A stretch of 64,000 nucleotides of DNA from Pseudomonadota bacterium (GTDB taxonomy: Bacteria > Pseudomonadota > Alphaproteobacteria > Caulobacterales > Caulobacteraceae). The notes under the pieces are model-generated. The model was not told the origin of the DNA. It was given only the letters and a program-made list of their open reading frames with translations, and searched no databases. Location: positions 72,045-136,044 of the forward strand of contig JAEXZS010000023.1 in NCBI GenBank assembly GCA_023451375.1. The letters are read 5' to 3'. The position numbers and the translations under genes are program-made. Positions 1-8,047 of this stretch are shown one piece after another. Position 1 is the first letter of the stretch. Every line of letters starts with the position of its first letter.

Positions 1-300
1 GCTGGGCGGAACGCTCCTCAGGCCGCCGCCTTCAATCACGTCCGGCTTGAAGCCCGGACGGCCGCGCGGCGCGCCGGCCGTCGCCTGTTCCGGCAGCTTC
101 ATCACCTCCAGCGCCCGCGCCCGATGGGCCAGGCGGCGGATGAAGCCCCGTTCCTCCAGCGCCGTGATCAGGCGGTGGATGCCCGACTTCGAGGCCAGGT
201 CCAGCGCCTCCTTCATCTCGTCGAACGAGGGGGAGACTCCAGTCTCCTGGATCCGTTCGTGGATGAACATCAGCAGTTCGTGCTGCTTGCGCGTGAGCAT
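1..300 (-). CDS. lexA: LexA repressor, N-terminal part (cut by window edge)
   Basis: SOS-response repressor and self-cleaving protease; the first 100 residues are visible. They begin MLTRKQHELLMFIHERI and contain the winged-helix DNA-binding domain (about residues 1-70, with the helix pair SPSFDEMKEAL / SKSGIHRLITALEERGFI), which is the LexA family signature. The C-terminal S24 protease part lies left of the window. The ATG at 298-300 is chosen because it gives the canonical LexA N-terminus. Two LexA-type boxes and a perfect -35 hexamer lie just upstream, so autoregulation is expected. Transcribed in the same direction as trpC, which ends 114 bp upstream. Confidence 0.93.
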   Translation of the reverse strand, partial: MLTRKQHELLMFIHERIQETGVSPSFDEMKEALDLASKSGIHRLITALEERGFIRRLAHRARALEVMKLPEQATAGAPRGRPGFKPDVIEGGGLRSVPPS

Positions 301-334
301 CGCCTGGCCCTCATGCGCCCCTTCCGTCGAATCG

Positions 335-388
335 GAACGGGCCGTGAACATGTGGCGATGTTCTGTAAGTGTTCCTTCCTAATGTCAA
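335..388 (-). promoter_or_regulatory. lexA promoter with two SOS boxes
   Basis: On the minus strand a perfect TTGACA (383-388) starts the promoter. Downstream are two direct-repeat alphaproteobacterial LexA sites: GTTC-TGTAAGT-GTTC on the plus strand at 360-374, and GAAC-GGGCCGT-GAAC at 335-349, i.e. the same motif in the opposite orientation. GTTC-N7-GTTC is the known SOS box of this class. The first overlaps the expected -10 region and the second lies between promoter and lexA start, so binding should block transcription. The -10 element itself is not clear. Confidence 0.8.
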
Positions 389-413
389 CTTAACGGCGGT
401 CGCCGTCGGACAT

Positions 414-1208
414 TCAGGCGGCGAGCAATCGCTTGGTCGCCGCCTCGACATCGGCCTGGCGCATCAGGCTTTCGCCGACCAGTATGGCCTGGGCGTGGGC
501 GGCGGAGACGCGCTCCACGTCCTCGGGCGTGAAGATGCCGCTTTCGGCCACCAGCAGCGCCTTGACGGGACTCAGCATCGACAGCCGTTCGGTCGTCTCC
601 AGGTCGACCTCGAAAGTGCGCAGCGAGCGGTTGTTGACGCCCACCAGGTCGCCGCCCAGCGCGCACGCCCGGGCCATCTCGGCCTCGTCATGAGTTTCGA
701 TCAGGGCGTCCATGCCGAAGCGCTCGGCCTCGGCCAGCAGTTCGGCCGCAAGCGCGTCGTCGACCATGGCGAGGATGATCAGGATGCAGTCGGCGCCCAG
801 GGCGCGGCTCTCGGCCACCTGCCAAGGATCGACAAGGAAGTCCTTGCGCAGGCAGGGCAGGGCGGTGGCGGCGCGCGCCTGGCCCAGATAGGCGTCGTCG
901 CCCTGGAAACTGGGGCCGTCGGTCAGCACCGACAGGCAGGCGGCGCCGCCCGCCTCATAGGCAAGGGCCAGGGCCGCCGGGTCGAAGTCGGCGCGAATCA
1001 GCCCCTTCGACGGACTCGCCTTCTTGATTTCGGCGATCAGGGCGGGACGGCCGGTCTCCTCCACCCTGCGATCCAGCGCGGCGCGGAAGCCACGAGGGGG
1101 GGAGGCCGCCTGGGCCAGGGTTTCGATCGCGCCCTGGGCGGCGGCGGCCTTGCGGGCGGCGACATCCTCCCGTTTGTAGGCGGCGATCTTCTCCAGCACG
1201 TCGGTCAT
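414..1208 (-). CDS. trpC: Indole-3-glycerol phosphate synthase
   Basis: Catalyses ring closure of carboxyphenylamino-deoxyribulose phosphate to indole-3-glycerol phosphate in tryptophan synthesis (cytoplasm). 264 aa, normal for TrpC. TIM-barrel motifs are in order: AEIKKASPSKG (59-69), LRKDFLVD (120-127), GVNNRSL (190-196) and VAESGIFTPEDV (220-231), which carry the catalytic and phosphate-binding residues. Starts with ATG overlapping the trpD stop by 4 bp (ATGA), so translation is coupled. Last gene of the trpG-trpD-trpC run. Confidence 0.97.
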   Translation of the reverse strand: MTDVLEKIAAYKREDVAARKAAAAQGAIETLAQAASPPRGFRAALDRRVEETGRPALIAEIKKASPSKGLIRADFDPAALALAYEAGGAACLSVLTDGPSFQGDDAYLGQARAATALPCLRKDFLVDPWQVAESRALGADCILIILAMVDDALAAELLAEAERFGMDALIETHDEAEMARACALGGDLVGVNNRSLRTFEVDLETTERLSMLSPVKALLVAESGIFTPEDVERVSAAHAQAILVGESLMRQADVEAATKRLLAA

Positions 1209-2242
1209 GCGTCCTCTTCCGTCTCCAGAGGGGTGGAGGTGATGCGGGCCAGCCGCTCCAGCGCCCGCGCGGCCCGTCCGTCGTCGATGGCGGCGGCGGC
1301 CAAGGCGGCCCCTTCGGCCAGATCCGCCGCGCGATCGGATACCACAAGGGCGGCGGCCGCGTTCAGCAGCACAATGTCGCGGTAGGCGCCGGCCTCGCCC
1401 GCCAGCAACGCGCGCAGCGCCTCGGCGTTCGCCTCCGCGTCGCCGCCGCGAATGGCGTCGATCGAAGCGCGCGGCAGGCCGGCCTCCTCGGGCGTGACCT
1501 GGAAGCGGCGGACGGCGCCGTCCTTCCATTCGGCGACCTCGGTCGGGCCGGAGGTGGCCAGTTCGTCGAGACCCTGGCCATGGACCGTCCAGGCGCGCAC
1601 TGCGCCGAGACGGCCCAGCACCTCGACCAGCGGCTCCAGCAGGCGCGGATCATAGACCCCCATGACCTGGCGTTTCGCGGACGCCGGATTCGAAAGTGGT
1701 CCCAGGAGATTGAAAACGGTGCGAAAACCGATCTCCGCGCGCACCGGGCCGACGTGCCGCATCGCGCCGTGGTAGGCCGGCGCGAACAGAAAGCAGATGC
1801 CTGCCTCCTCCAGCGCCAGCTTCTGCTGCGCCTGCGACGCCGTCAGGTTCACACCCAGGATCGATAGAACATCGGAAGACCCTGATTTAGAAGACATTGC
1901 CCGGTTGCCGTGCTTGGCGACCTTCACCCCCGCGCCGGCCAGGACCAGAGCCGCGGCCGTGGAGATGTTGTAGGTATGCTGGCCGTCGCCGCCGGTGCCG
2001 CAGGTGTCGATCACCTCATAGGGATGGTCCAGCGTCAGCGCCGCCTCCCGCATGGCCGCGGCGAAGGCGGCGATCTCGTCCACCGTCTCGCCCCGGATGC
2101 GCAGGGCGGTGACGGCGGCGGCGACCTGCGACGGCGTCGGCTCGCCGCGCAGGCAGGCGGCGAAGAAGTCGTGCGCCTGCTCGGACGTCAGCGGAAGGCC
2201 CTCGACCAGCCGGGCGAGGATCGGCTTGAACCCGTCCGCCAC
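1205..2242 (-). CDS. trpD: Anthranilate phosphoribosyltransferase
   Basis: Transfers phosphoribose from PRPP to anthranilate, the second committed step of tryptophan synthesis. 345 aa, family-typical. The PRPP-binding GTGGDG loop is at 82-87 and the KHGNRAMSSKSGSSD segment at 110-124; both are diagnostic of TrpD. Starts with GTG one base after the trpG stop and overlaps trpC by 4 bp, so the three genes form a tight leftward operon. Confidence 0.97.
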   Translation of the reverse strand: MADGFKPILARLVEGLPLTSEQAHDFFAACLRGEPTPSQVAAAVTALRIRGETVDEIAAFAAAMREAALTLDHPYEVIDTCGTGGDGQHTYNISTAAALVLAGAGVKVAKHGNRAMSSKSGSSDVLSILGVNLTASQAQQKLALEEAGICFLFAPAYHGAMRHVGPVRAEIGFRTVFNLLGPLSNPASAKRQVMGVYDPRLLEPLVEVLGRLGAVRAWTVHGQGLDELATSGPTEVAEWKDGAVRRFQVTPEEAGLPRASIDAIRGGDAEANAEALRALLAGEAGAYRDIVLLNAAAALVVSDRAADLAEGAALAAAAIDDGRAARALERLARITSTPLETEEDA

Positions 2243-2243
2243 G

Positions 2244-2834
2244 TCAGGCGGCCGCGAGGCGCTTCACGCCGGCGATCTCGAGGAAGTTGGCCAGCATGGC
2301 GTGACCGTGCTCGGTGGCGATGGATTCGGGGTGGAACTGCACCCCGTGAATCGGCCGCGACCGGTGCTGCAGGCCCATGATCTCGCCGTCGGCGGTCCAG
2401 GCGGTGACCTCCAGGCAGTCCGGAAGCGTCTCACGCTTCACCGCCAGCGAGTGATAGCGCGTGGCCGTGAAGGGGGACGGCAGGCCGGCGAACAGGCTCT
2501 GTCCCGCGTGCTCGATGGGCGAGGTTTTGCCGTGCATCAGGGTCTTGGCGCGGATCACGTCGCCGCCGAAGGCCTGGCCGATGGACTGGTGCCCCAGGCA
2601 AACGCCCAGGATCGGCATGTCGGCCGGCGCGCTCCGGATCAGCGGCAGGCAGACGCCCGCCTGGTCGGGCGCACAGGGCCCGGGCGACAGCAGCACCGCC
2701 TGGGGGTTCAGCGCCCAGGCCTCGTCGGCGCTCAGATCGTCGTTGCGGACGACATGCGTCGGCGCGCCCAGTTCCGCGAGGTAGTGGACGAGGTTGTAGG
2801 TGAAGCTGTCGTAGTTATCGACGACCAGGATCAT
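2244..2834 (-). CDS. trpG: Anthranilate synthase, glutamine amidotransferase subunit
   Basis: Supplies ammonia from glutamine to TrpE. 196 aa, class I glutamine amidotransferase. The N-terminus ILVVDNYDSFTYN and the oxyanion motif LLSPGPC are typical; the catalytic nucleophile is Cys79 in GVCLGHQSIG, and His168/Glu170 lie in GVQFHPES. The ATG at 2832-2834 gives the standard N-terminus; the frame remains open upstream but without homology. It is separated from trpE by a small gene on the other strand, so trpE and trpGDC probably have separate promoters. Confidence 0.96.
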   Translation of the reverse strand: MILVVDNYDSFTYNLVHYLAELGAPTHVVRNDDLSADEAWALNPQAVLLSPGPCAPDQAGVCLPLIRSAPADMPILGVCLGHQSIGQAFGGDVIRAKTLMHGKTSPIEHAGQSLFAGLPSPFTATRYHSLAVKRETLPDCLEVTAWTADGEIMGLQHRSRPIHGVQFHPESIATEHGHAMLANFLEIAGVKRLAAA

Positions 2835-2939
2835 GGATTGGCTTCTAGGCCCAGCGAGGCCGCGCGCCAAGTCACGGACGCCGGTAAAGCGTGCGTTAAC
2901 CGTCGCGGGCGGCACATGGGGGCGGAGAAGGGGGAACTC

Positions 2940-3128
2940 ATGTCCGATTCGGCCGGGAAGATCGCTCACGCCAGGACGCTGCTGGCGGCGCCGGTCCTGC
3001 GCCCCGCCAGCGGCCTCGGCGCGCTCGGCGGCGCCGCCCTGGCGGCCATGGCGGCGATTCTGATGGCGGGCGTGGTCGTGCTTGGGCCGGGCGTCACGAT
3101 CCATGACCCGGCGGTGCTGGCGCCCTAG
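2940..3128 (+). CDS. Small single-span membrane protein (hypothetical)
   Basis: 62-residue protein reading opposite to the trp genes. The purine-rich GAGAAGGGGG directly upstream of the ATG is a plausible ribosome-binding site. A hydrophobic stretch of about 25 residues (roughly 25-49, rich in Ala, Gly, Leu, Met) predicts one membrane span. Its stop overlaps the trpE stop through the palindrome CTAG (3125-3128). No family recognised. It fills an otherwise empty gap between trpG and trpE. Confidence 0.5.
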   Translation: MSDSAGKIAHARTLLAAPVLRPASGLGALGGAALAAMAAILMAGVVVLGPGVTIHDPAVLAP

Positions 3129-4639
3129 CGGTTGCCCGTGCGGAAGCGCCACGCGTCCTCGGCCGCGCGCATCGGGGCGCGGGCCTTGTGCCGCGTCTCG
3201 GCGTATTCCGCCGCCGGATCGCTGTCGGCCACGACGCCGGCGCCGGCCTGGACGAAGATCCGGTCGTCCGCGAACAGGGCGGTGCGCAGGGTGATGCAGA
3301 TGTCCGCCTCGCCGCCCGCGGAGATGTAGCCCACGCCGCCGCCATAGCCGACGCCGCGCTTCTCGCCTTCCAGTTCGTCGATGATCTCCATGGCCCGCAC
3401 CTTGGGCGCGCCGGACAGGGTGCCGGCGGGCAGGGCGGCCAGCAGGGTGTCCACCGCGTCCAGCTCAGGATCGGCCTTGCCCCGCACGTTGGAGACGATG
3501 TGCATCACCTGGCTGTAGCGTTCGACGACGAAGCTCTCCGTGACCTCCACCGACCCTGGGGCGGCGACGCGGCCGACGTCGTTGCGACCGAGGTCCAGCA
3601 GCATCAGGTGCTCGGCGCGTTCCTTGGGGTCGGCCAGCAGCTCGGCCTCCAGCGCCCGGTCCGCCTCGGGCGTCGCGCCGCGCGCCCGTGTGCCGGCCAG
3701 CGGCCGGATGGTCACTTCCCCGTCCTTCAGCCGCACCAGGATCTCGGGGCTGGAGCCCGCCAGCTGGAAGCCTTCGAAGTTCAGGTAGAAGAGATAGGGC
3801 GAGGGGTTCTGCCGCCGCAACGAGCGGTAGAAGGCGAAGGGATCGTCGCCCCATGGCGCCGAGAACCGGTGGCTGAGCACGACCTGGAAAATGTCGCCCG
3901 CCTCGATATAGGTCTTCGCCTGGGCCACCATGGCGCCGAAACCCGCCTCGTCGACCGGAGAGGCGAAGACCGGCGCCGGCGTCGTTCGCGGCGCGGCGCG
4001 GGGCGGCAGCGGCTCGCGCAGCGCGGCCTCGAAGGCGTCCAGCCGCTCGCGGGCCGCCTGGAAGGCGGCGTCGGCCTCCGTCCCCGCGTCCGGATAGGCG
4101 GCGGAGACCAGCACGATCTCGTGCTTCACCGAATCGAAGATGGCGACCAGCGACGGGCGCGTCAGCACGGCGTCGGGCAGGTTCAGCGGGTCGGGATTGG
4201 CCGGCCCCAGCGGCTCCAGCAGCCTCACCATGTCATAGCCGAACACGCCGAACAGGCCTGCGGCCATCGGCGGCAGGTCGTCTGGCAGGTCGAAGCTGGA
4301 CGCCGCGATCAGCGCGCGCAGGGACGCCAGGGCAGGCCGGGTTTCGGGCGTGAAGCGGCCCTCGGCGATGGCGTCGGCCCCGCGCGCCAGCTCGGCCGCG
4401 TCGCCCCGGCAGCGCCAGACGACGTCTGGATCCAGCGTCAGGATCGAATAGCGGCCCTTGACCGCCCCGCCTTCCACGGACTCAAGCAGGCAGGCGTAGG
4501 CGCGCTCTCGACCCAGCTTCAGGAACGCCGACACCGGCGTCTCCAGGTCGTCGATGACCCGCCGCACCACCACTTGCGGTCGACCCGCTTTCAGTCCGGC
4601 GACGAACGCCTCCGCCTCGACGGCCGCCACCGCGATCAT
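3125..4639 (-). CDS. trpE: Anthranilate synthase component I
   Basis: Converts chorismate plus ammonia to anthranilate with TrpG. 504 aa, usual length. The N-terminal regulatory segment contains LLESVEGG (the tryptophan feedback-site region) followed by GRYSILTLDP. The chorismate-binding domain shows PLAGTRARGA, DLGRNDVGRV, GTLSGAPKVRAMEII and CITLRTA in the expected order. The ATG overlaps the stop of the upstream peptidyl-prolyl isomerase gene by 4 bp, so trpE is translationally coupled to it; no leader peptide or attenuator is seen. Confidence 0.97.
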   Translation of the reverse strand: MIAVAAVEAEAFVAGLKAGRPQVVVRRVIDDLETPVSAFLKLGRERAYACLLESVEGGAVKGRYSILTLDPDVVWRCRGDAAELARGADAIAEGRFTPETRPALASLRALIAASSFDLPDDLPPMAAGLFGVFGYDMVRLLEPLGPANPDPLNLPDAVLTRPSLVAIFDSVKHEIVLVSAAYPDAGTEADAAFQAARERLDAFEAALREPLPPRAAPRTTPAPVFASPVDEAGFGAMVAQAKTYIEAGDIFQVVLSHRFSAPWGDDPFAFYRSLRRQNPSPYLFYLNFEGFQLAGSSPEILVRLKDGEVTIRPLAGTRARGATPEADRALEAELLADPKERAEHLMLLDLGRNDVGRVAAPGSVEVTESFVVERYSQVMHIVSNVRGKADPELDAVDTLLAALPAGTLSGAPKVRAMEIIDELEGEKRGVGYGGGVGYISAGGEADICITLRTALFADDRIFVQAGAGVVADSDPAAEYAETRHKARAPMRAAEDAWRFRTGNR

Positions 4640-6543
4640 CGCGCGGGCGCGGGCGTCGCCGGCTCGGCCAGGCCGATGGCCTGACGCGCCAGGACGGGGT
4701 CATTCTTCGCCCGGGTGCGCGCGGCGCCGGCGGCGAAGGCTGATTCCACCATGCCCTGGGTCAGGTCCTGGGCGATGCGGGCGCGGGCGTTCTCGGCCGC
4801 GGGGCCGGCGACGGCCGGATCGGCGGGGTGGATGGCGTCGACGCGGCCGACGACATAGCCCGTCTGCGACGAGGGTTGGGCGAAGACCTGGCCCTTGCCC
4901 TGGCCGAACAGACCCTGCAGCACGCCCTGGCCGACCGCCTCCTGGGCGGCGCGGTCGCGTCCAATGCGCTGGCGGGTCGTCAGGGTGGCCCCGGCCGAGC
5001 GCGCCACCGCCGCGATGTCCTCGCCGGCGCGAACGCGACCGGCCAGCTCCTCGGCCTTGGCCGACACGCGGCGCAGCACCTCGCGGCGCGTCCATTCCTG
5101 GGTCAGGGGCTCGCGCACCTCGTCCAACTGGGGGAGGGCGGCCGGGCGGATGTCGTTGACGCGCACAGCGAAATACTGGCCCTGGCCGGCGTCGACGACA
5201 TCGCTCTCGCCGCCCTTTGTCAGGCCCCAGGCGGTCGAGAAAACCTGCTCCGGCGCGTTCAGCGGCTGGCCGTTGGGCAAGCGGCCGTCCTGGGTGACGG
5301 GCGGCAGGTCGACGATGCGGGCGCCCGCCTCACGCGCGGCGTCGGCCATGGCCTTGCCTTCCTGGCGCGCCTTCTCGAAGGCCTGGACGCCTTCGTAGGT
5401 GGCGCCCCGCGCATCTTCCTCGCGCAGTTCCTGGACGATCTCCTCGCGCGCGCTTTCCAGCGTGGCCGGCTGGGGCGGCTGGATGTCGGTGACCTTGGCC
5501 ACGGCGAAGCCGACGCCGGCCTGGACCGGATCGGACACCTGGCCCGCCTGCAGGCCGAAGACGGCCGCGGCGACGGCCGGGTCGCCGACGGCCGAGCGTG
5601 GCGAAGCGGCGAACTCCGCCGGGCGAACGTTGTTGGCGCGGCCCGCCTCGGCCGGCGATTGGCCCGCGCGCAGGGCGGCGGCGATACGCTGGGCTGTCTC
5701 GCGGTTCGGCGCAGTCAGCGTGACGAAGGTGCGGGTCTCGGGGCGACCCAGGCTGTCCTTCTTGAACTCGAAGCGCTCGCGGATCCGCTCCTCCGGGATC
5801 GGGGCGGTGCGCGCGGCGGGGTCGGGGCTGAACAGCACGACCGAAATCATGCGGAACTCGGGGCTGCGCAGGCGCTCGGCGTTCTCCTGGATGAAGGCGT
5901 TCAGCTGCGCGTCGGTCGGGGCGCCGGGGCGCTCTATCATGGAGTCATTGACTTCGAACCAGCGGCCGTCGCGGGTCTCGAAGGCCTGGGCGGCCAGGAT
6001 CGCGCCGTAGATGCGCGGCGCGCGGGTTCCCGCCTGCACCGCGGCGCCGAAATGCTCCGTGGCGTACTGGTCGCGCAGGTCCTGCTCCAGCATGGCCGGC
6101 GTCAGGTTCTGCTGCGCCAGCGCTGTCTCATAGGCCTGCTGGTCGAATTGCCGCGTGACCTGGTTGAAGAAGGCTGGAATCTCGCGGATCTGCTTGACGA
6201 TCAGTTCCTTGCCCGGACGGATGCCGGCCTCCCAGGCCCAATTGAGGAAACCGAGCTGCTGGGTCTGGCTTTCCAGGAAGCGGCCGGGGATGTTCTCGGC
6301 CAGCAGCTCCTCGTTGGTGATCGGGCGGCCCGCCTGCTCCTGCAGCTGGGCGCGGACGCGGTCGAAGGAGGCGCGGTATTCCTGCTCGTTCATTGAGCGA
6401 GAGCCGGCGTCGATCACGTGCTTCGGTCCCATGCTGGCGAACACGTCCATCTGCGCGCCCACGACGACGAAGCTGATCGCGATCAGAACCAGCAGGACGG
6501 CGGCCCACTTGGATCGGGAGAAGGCGCGGAAGGCGGTGATCAT
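4636..6543 (-). CDS. Inner-membrane-anchored peptidyl-prolyl isomerase (PpiD/SurA-like)
   Basis: 635-residue periplasmic folding chaperone. One N-terminal membrane anchor (about residues 13-31, VLLVLIAISFVVVGA) is followed by a SurA-N/PpiD-like helical domain and a parvulin-type rotamase region in the middle (about 250-360), and a helical C-terminal part. The ATG at 6541-6543 gives the usual PpiD start ahead of the anchor; a longer frame exists but runs into tpiA's promoter region. Directly upstream of and overlapping trpE, as in related alphaproteobacteria as far as I recall. Divergent from tpiA. Confidence 0.88.
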   Translation of the reverse strand: MITAFRAFSRSKWAAVLLVLIAISFVVVGAQMDVFASMGPKHVIDAGSRSMNEQEYRASFDRVRAQLQEQAGRPITNEELLAENIPGRFLESQTQQLGFLNWAWEAGIRPGKELIVKQIREIPAFFNQVTRQFDQQAYETALAQQNLTPAMLEQDLRDQYATEHFGAAVQAGTRAPRIYGAILAAQAFETRDGRWFEVNDSMIERPGAPTDAQLNAFIQENAERLRSPEFRMISVVLFSPDPAARTAPIPEERIRERFEFKKDSLGRPETRTFVTLTAPNRETAQRIAAALRAGQSPAEAGRANNVRPAEFAASPRSAVGDPAVAAAVFGLQAGQVSDPVQAGVGFAVAKVTDIQPPQPATLESAREEIVQELREEDARGATYEGVQAFEKARQEGKAMADAAREAGARIVDLPPVTQDGRLPNGQPLNAPEQVFSTAWGLTKGGESDVVDAGQGQYFAVRVNDIRPAALPQLDEVREPLTQEWTRREVLRRVSAKAEELAGRVRAGEDIAAVARSAGATLTTRQRIGRDRAAQEAVGQGVLQGLFGQGKGQVFAQPSSQTGYVVGRVDAIHPADPAVAGPAAENARARIAQDLTQGMVESAFAAGAARTRAKNDPVLARQAIGLAEPATPAPAR

Positions 6544-6681
6544 TCGAGAATCCCGGGACTGGCCGAGGTTGGCGTCACTGGGCGTATAGTCGGGCGAGGC
6601 GCGCCCCCGCAAGGACGGCCTGCGGTCGCGATGGAGCGACGCCCTCTTGGCTTGTCCGTTCCGGGCGCCTAGACAGGCCGC

Positions 6682-7431
6682 ATGAAACAATCCGTGAAGT
6701 TGGTCGCCGGCAATTGGAAGATGCACGGCCTGTCCTCGGCTCTCGAAGAGGCCCGTTCGCTGAGAACGGCGCTGGAGGCCGACGCCTCGCCCTGCCGCGT
6801 GGCGCTTTTTCCACCCGCGACGCTGACGCATCGGATGGCGTGCGTGCTTGAGGGCGGGTCGATTGAACTGGGCGGGCAGGATTGCCATGCCAAGCCCGCG
6901 GGCGCCTACACAGGCTCCATATCAGCCGAGATGCTGGCCGACGCGGGCGCCCGTCTCGTGATCCTCGGCCATTCCGAGCGGCGCACCGCCTTCAGCGAGA
7001 GCGACGCCGACGTGGCGGCCAAGGCGGAGGCGGCGATCGCCGCCGGCCTCGAGCCTATCGTCTGCGTGGGTGAGCGCCTGGACCAGCGCGAGGCGGGAAA
7101 CGCCGTCGCCGTCGTGACCGCGCAGGTCGAGAACTCCCTGCCCGAGGGCCTCTCCGAGCGCGACTTCGCCATCGCCTATGAGCCGGTATGGGCCATCGGC
7201 ACCGGCCTGACGCCGACGCTGGAGCAGATCGCCGAGGTCCACGGCGCCATCCGTGAAGCCGTCGTGCGTCGCCTGGGCCCGGCGGCGGCCAAGGCGCCGA
7301 TTCTTTATGGCGGCTCGGTAAAGCCGGACAATGCGCGCCAGATACTGTCGACCCCCGAGGTCGGCGGCGCCCTGGTGGGCGGGGCTTCGCTGAAGGCGGC
7401 GGATTTCCTGGAGATCATCCGCGCCGCCTGA
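6682..7431 (+). CDS. tpiA: Triosephosphate isomerase
   Basis: Interconverts dihydroxyacetone phosphate and glyceraldehyde-3-phosphate. 249 aa TIM barrel with all catalytic residues: Lys13 in AGNWKM, His97 in ILGHSERR and Glu167 in AYEPVWAIGTG; the phosphate-binding YGGSV is near the C-terminus. Divergent from the ppiD-like gene, with about 138 bp between that must hold both promoters. Followed after 64 bp by secG. Confidence 0.98.
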   Translation: MKQSVKLVAGNWKMHGLSSALEEARSLRTALEADASPCRVALFPPATLTHRMACVLEGGSIELGGQDCHAKPAGAYTGSISAEMLADAGARLVILGHSERRTAFSESDADVAAKAEAAIAAGLEPIVCVGERLDQREAGNAVAVVTAQVENSLPEGLSERDFAIAYEPVWAIGTGLTPTLEQIAEVHGAIREAVVRRLGPAAAKAPILYGGSVKPDNARQILSTPEVGGALVGGASLKAADFLEIIRAA

Positions 7432-7495
7432 GGTTTGCCCCGGACGGGCTTCAATGATAGAGGCCGCCGCTTGATCGGCGCGCGCCCGCGCCCAC

Positions 7496-7924
7496 ATGAA
7501 CGAAGCCATGCTCCAGACCATTCTCCTCGTCGCCATCATCCTGGTCGCCATCACCCTGACCGGGGTCGTGCTGCTGCAGCGCTCGGAGGGCGGCGCCCTG
7601 GGCATGGGCGGCGGACCGTCGGGATTCATGACGGCGCGCGGGGCGGGCAACCTCCTCACCGTGGTCACCTGGTGGCTGGCGGCGGCGCTGTTCGGCCTGA
7701 CCATCTTCCTGACCGTGGTCGGCAACATGGACCGCGCGTCTCAGTCGATCATCGACGCGGACGCCGTGGGCGCCCTGGCCACCACGCCGCAGGCCCCGCA
7801 GCAGCAACCCGCCGAGACCCAGCCGGCCACGCCCGCCCAACCGGCCGCGCCGTCGCTGGACGACCTGGAGGCCAGCCTGCCGTCCGCCGCGACGCCGGCT
7901 CCCGCTCAGCAGCCCGCCGAATAA
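7496..7924 (+). CDS. secG: Preprotein translocase subunit SecG
   Basis: Accessory membrane subunit of the SecYEG channel. 142 aa with two hydrophobic segments (about 5-24 and 54-75) separated by the conserved LLQRSEGGALGMGGG...F loop, which identifies SecG. The C-terminal half is a Pro/Ala/Gln-rich tail, common in alphaproteobacterial SecG. Two start ATGs are possible (7496 or 7508). The tpiA-secG-pyrG order is common in this class. A strong terminator follows. Confidence 0.93.
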   Translation: MNEAMLQTILLVAIILVAITLTGVVLLQRSEGGALGMGGGPSGFMTARGAGNLLTVVTWWLAAALFGLTIFLTVVGNMDRASQSIIDADAVGALATTPQAPQQQPAETQPATPAQPAAPSLDDLEASLPSAATPAPAQQPAE

Positions 7925-7950
7925 CAGCGGGCGAAACGACCGACTTCCGG

Positions 7951-7983
7951 AAAGCGCGCCGCAGGGCGCGCTTTCTTCTTTTG
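7951..7983 (+). terminator. Rho-independent terminator after secG
   Basis: Perfect 10-bp stem AAAGCGCGCC / GGCGCGCTTT (7951-7960 and 7965-7974) with a GCAG loop, followed by a T-rich tract (CTTCTTTT). Located 27 bp after the secG stop, so it separates tpiA-secG from pyrG. Confidence 0.88.
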
Positions 7984-8047
7984 ATCAACAGTTCGATTCG
8001 CGGCGGGCCATGCGCCGCACGCGAATCATGGAGTAAGGTGTCCGCCC

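Noticed and set aside
369..1385. Long plus-strand frame antisense to trpC/trpD, and similar antisense frames over trpE, ppiD, pyrG, the S9 peptidase, miaA and apbC.
   Set aside because: All lie opposite clearly identified enzymes, with no domain and His/Gly/Arg-rich shadow composition.
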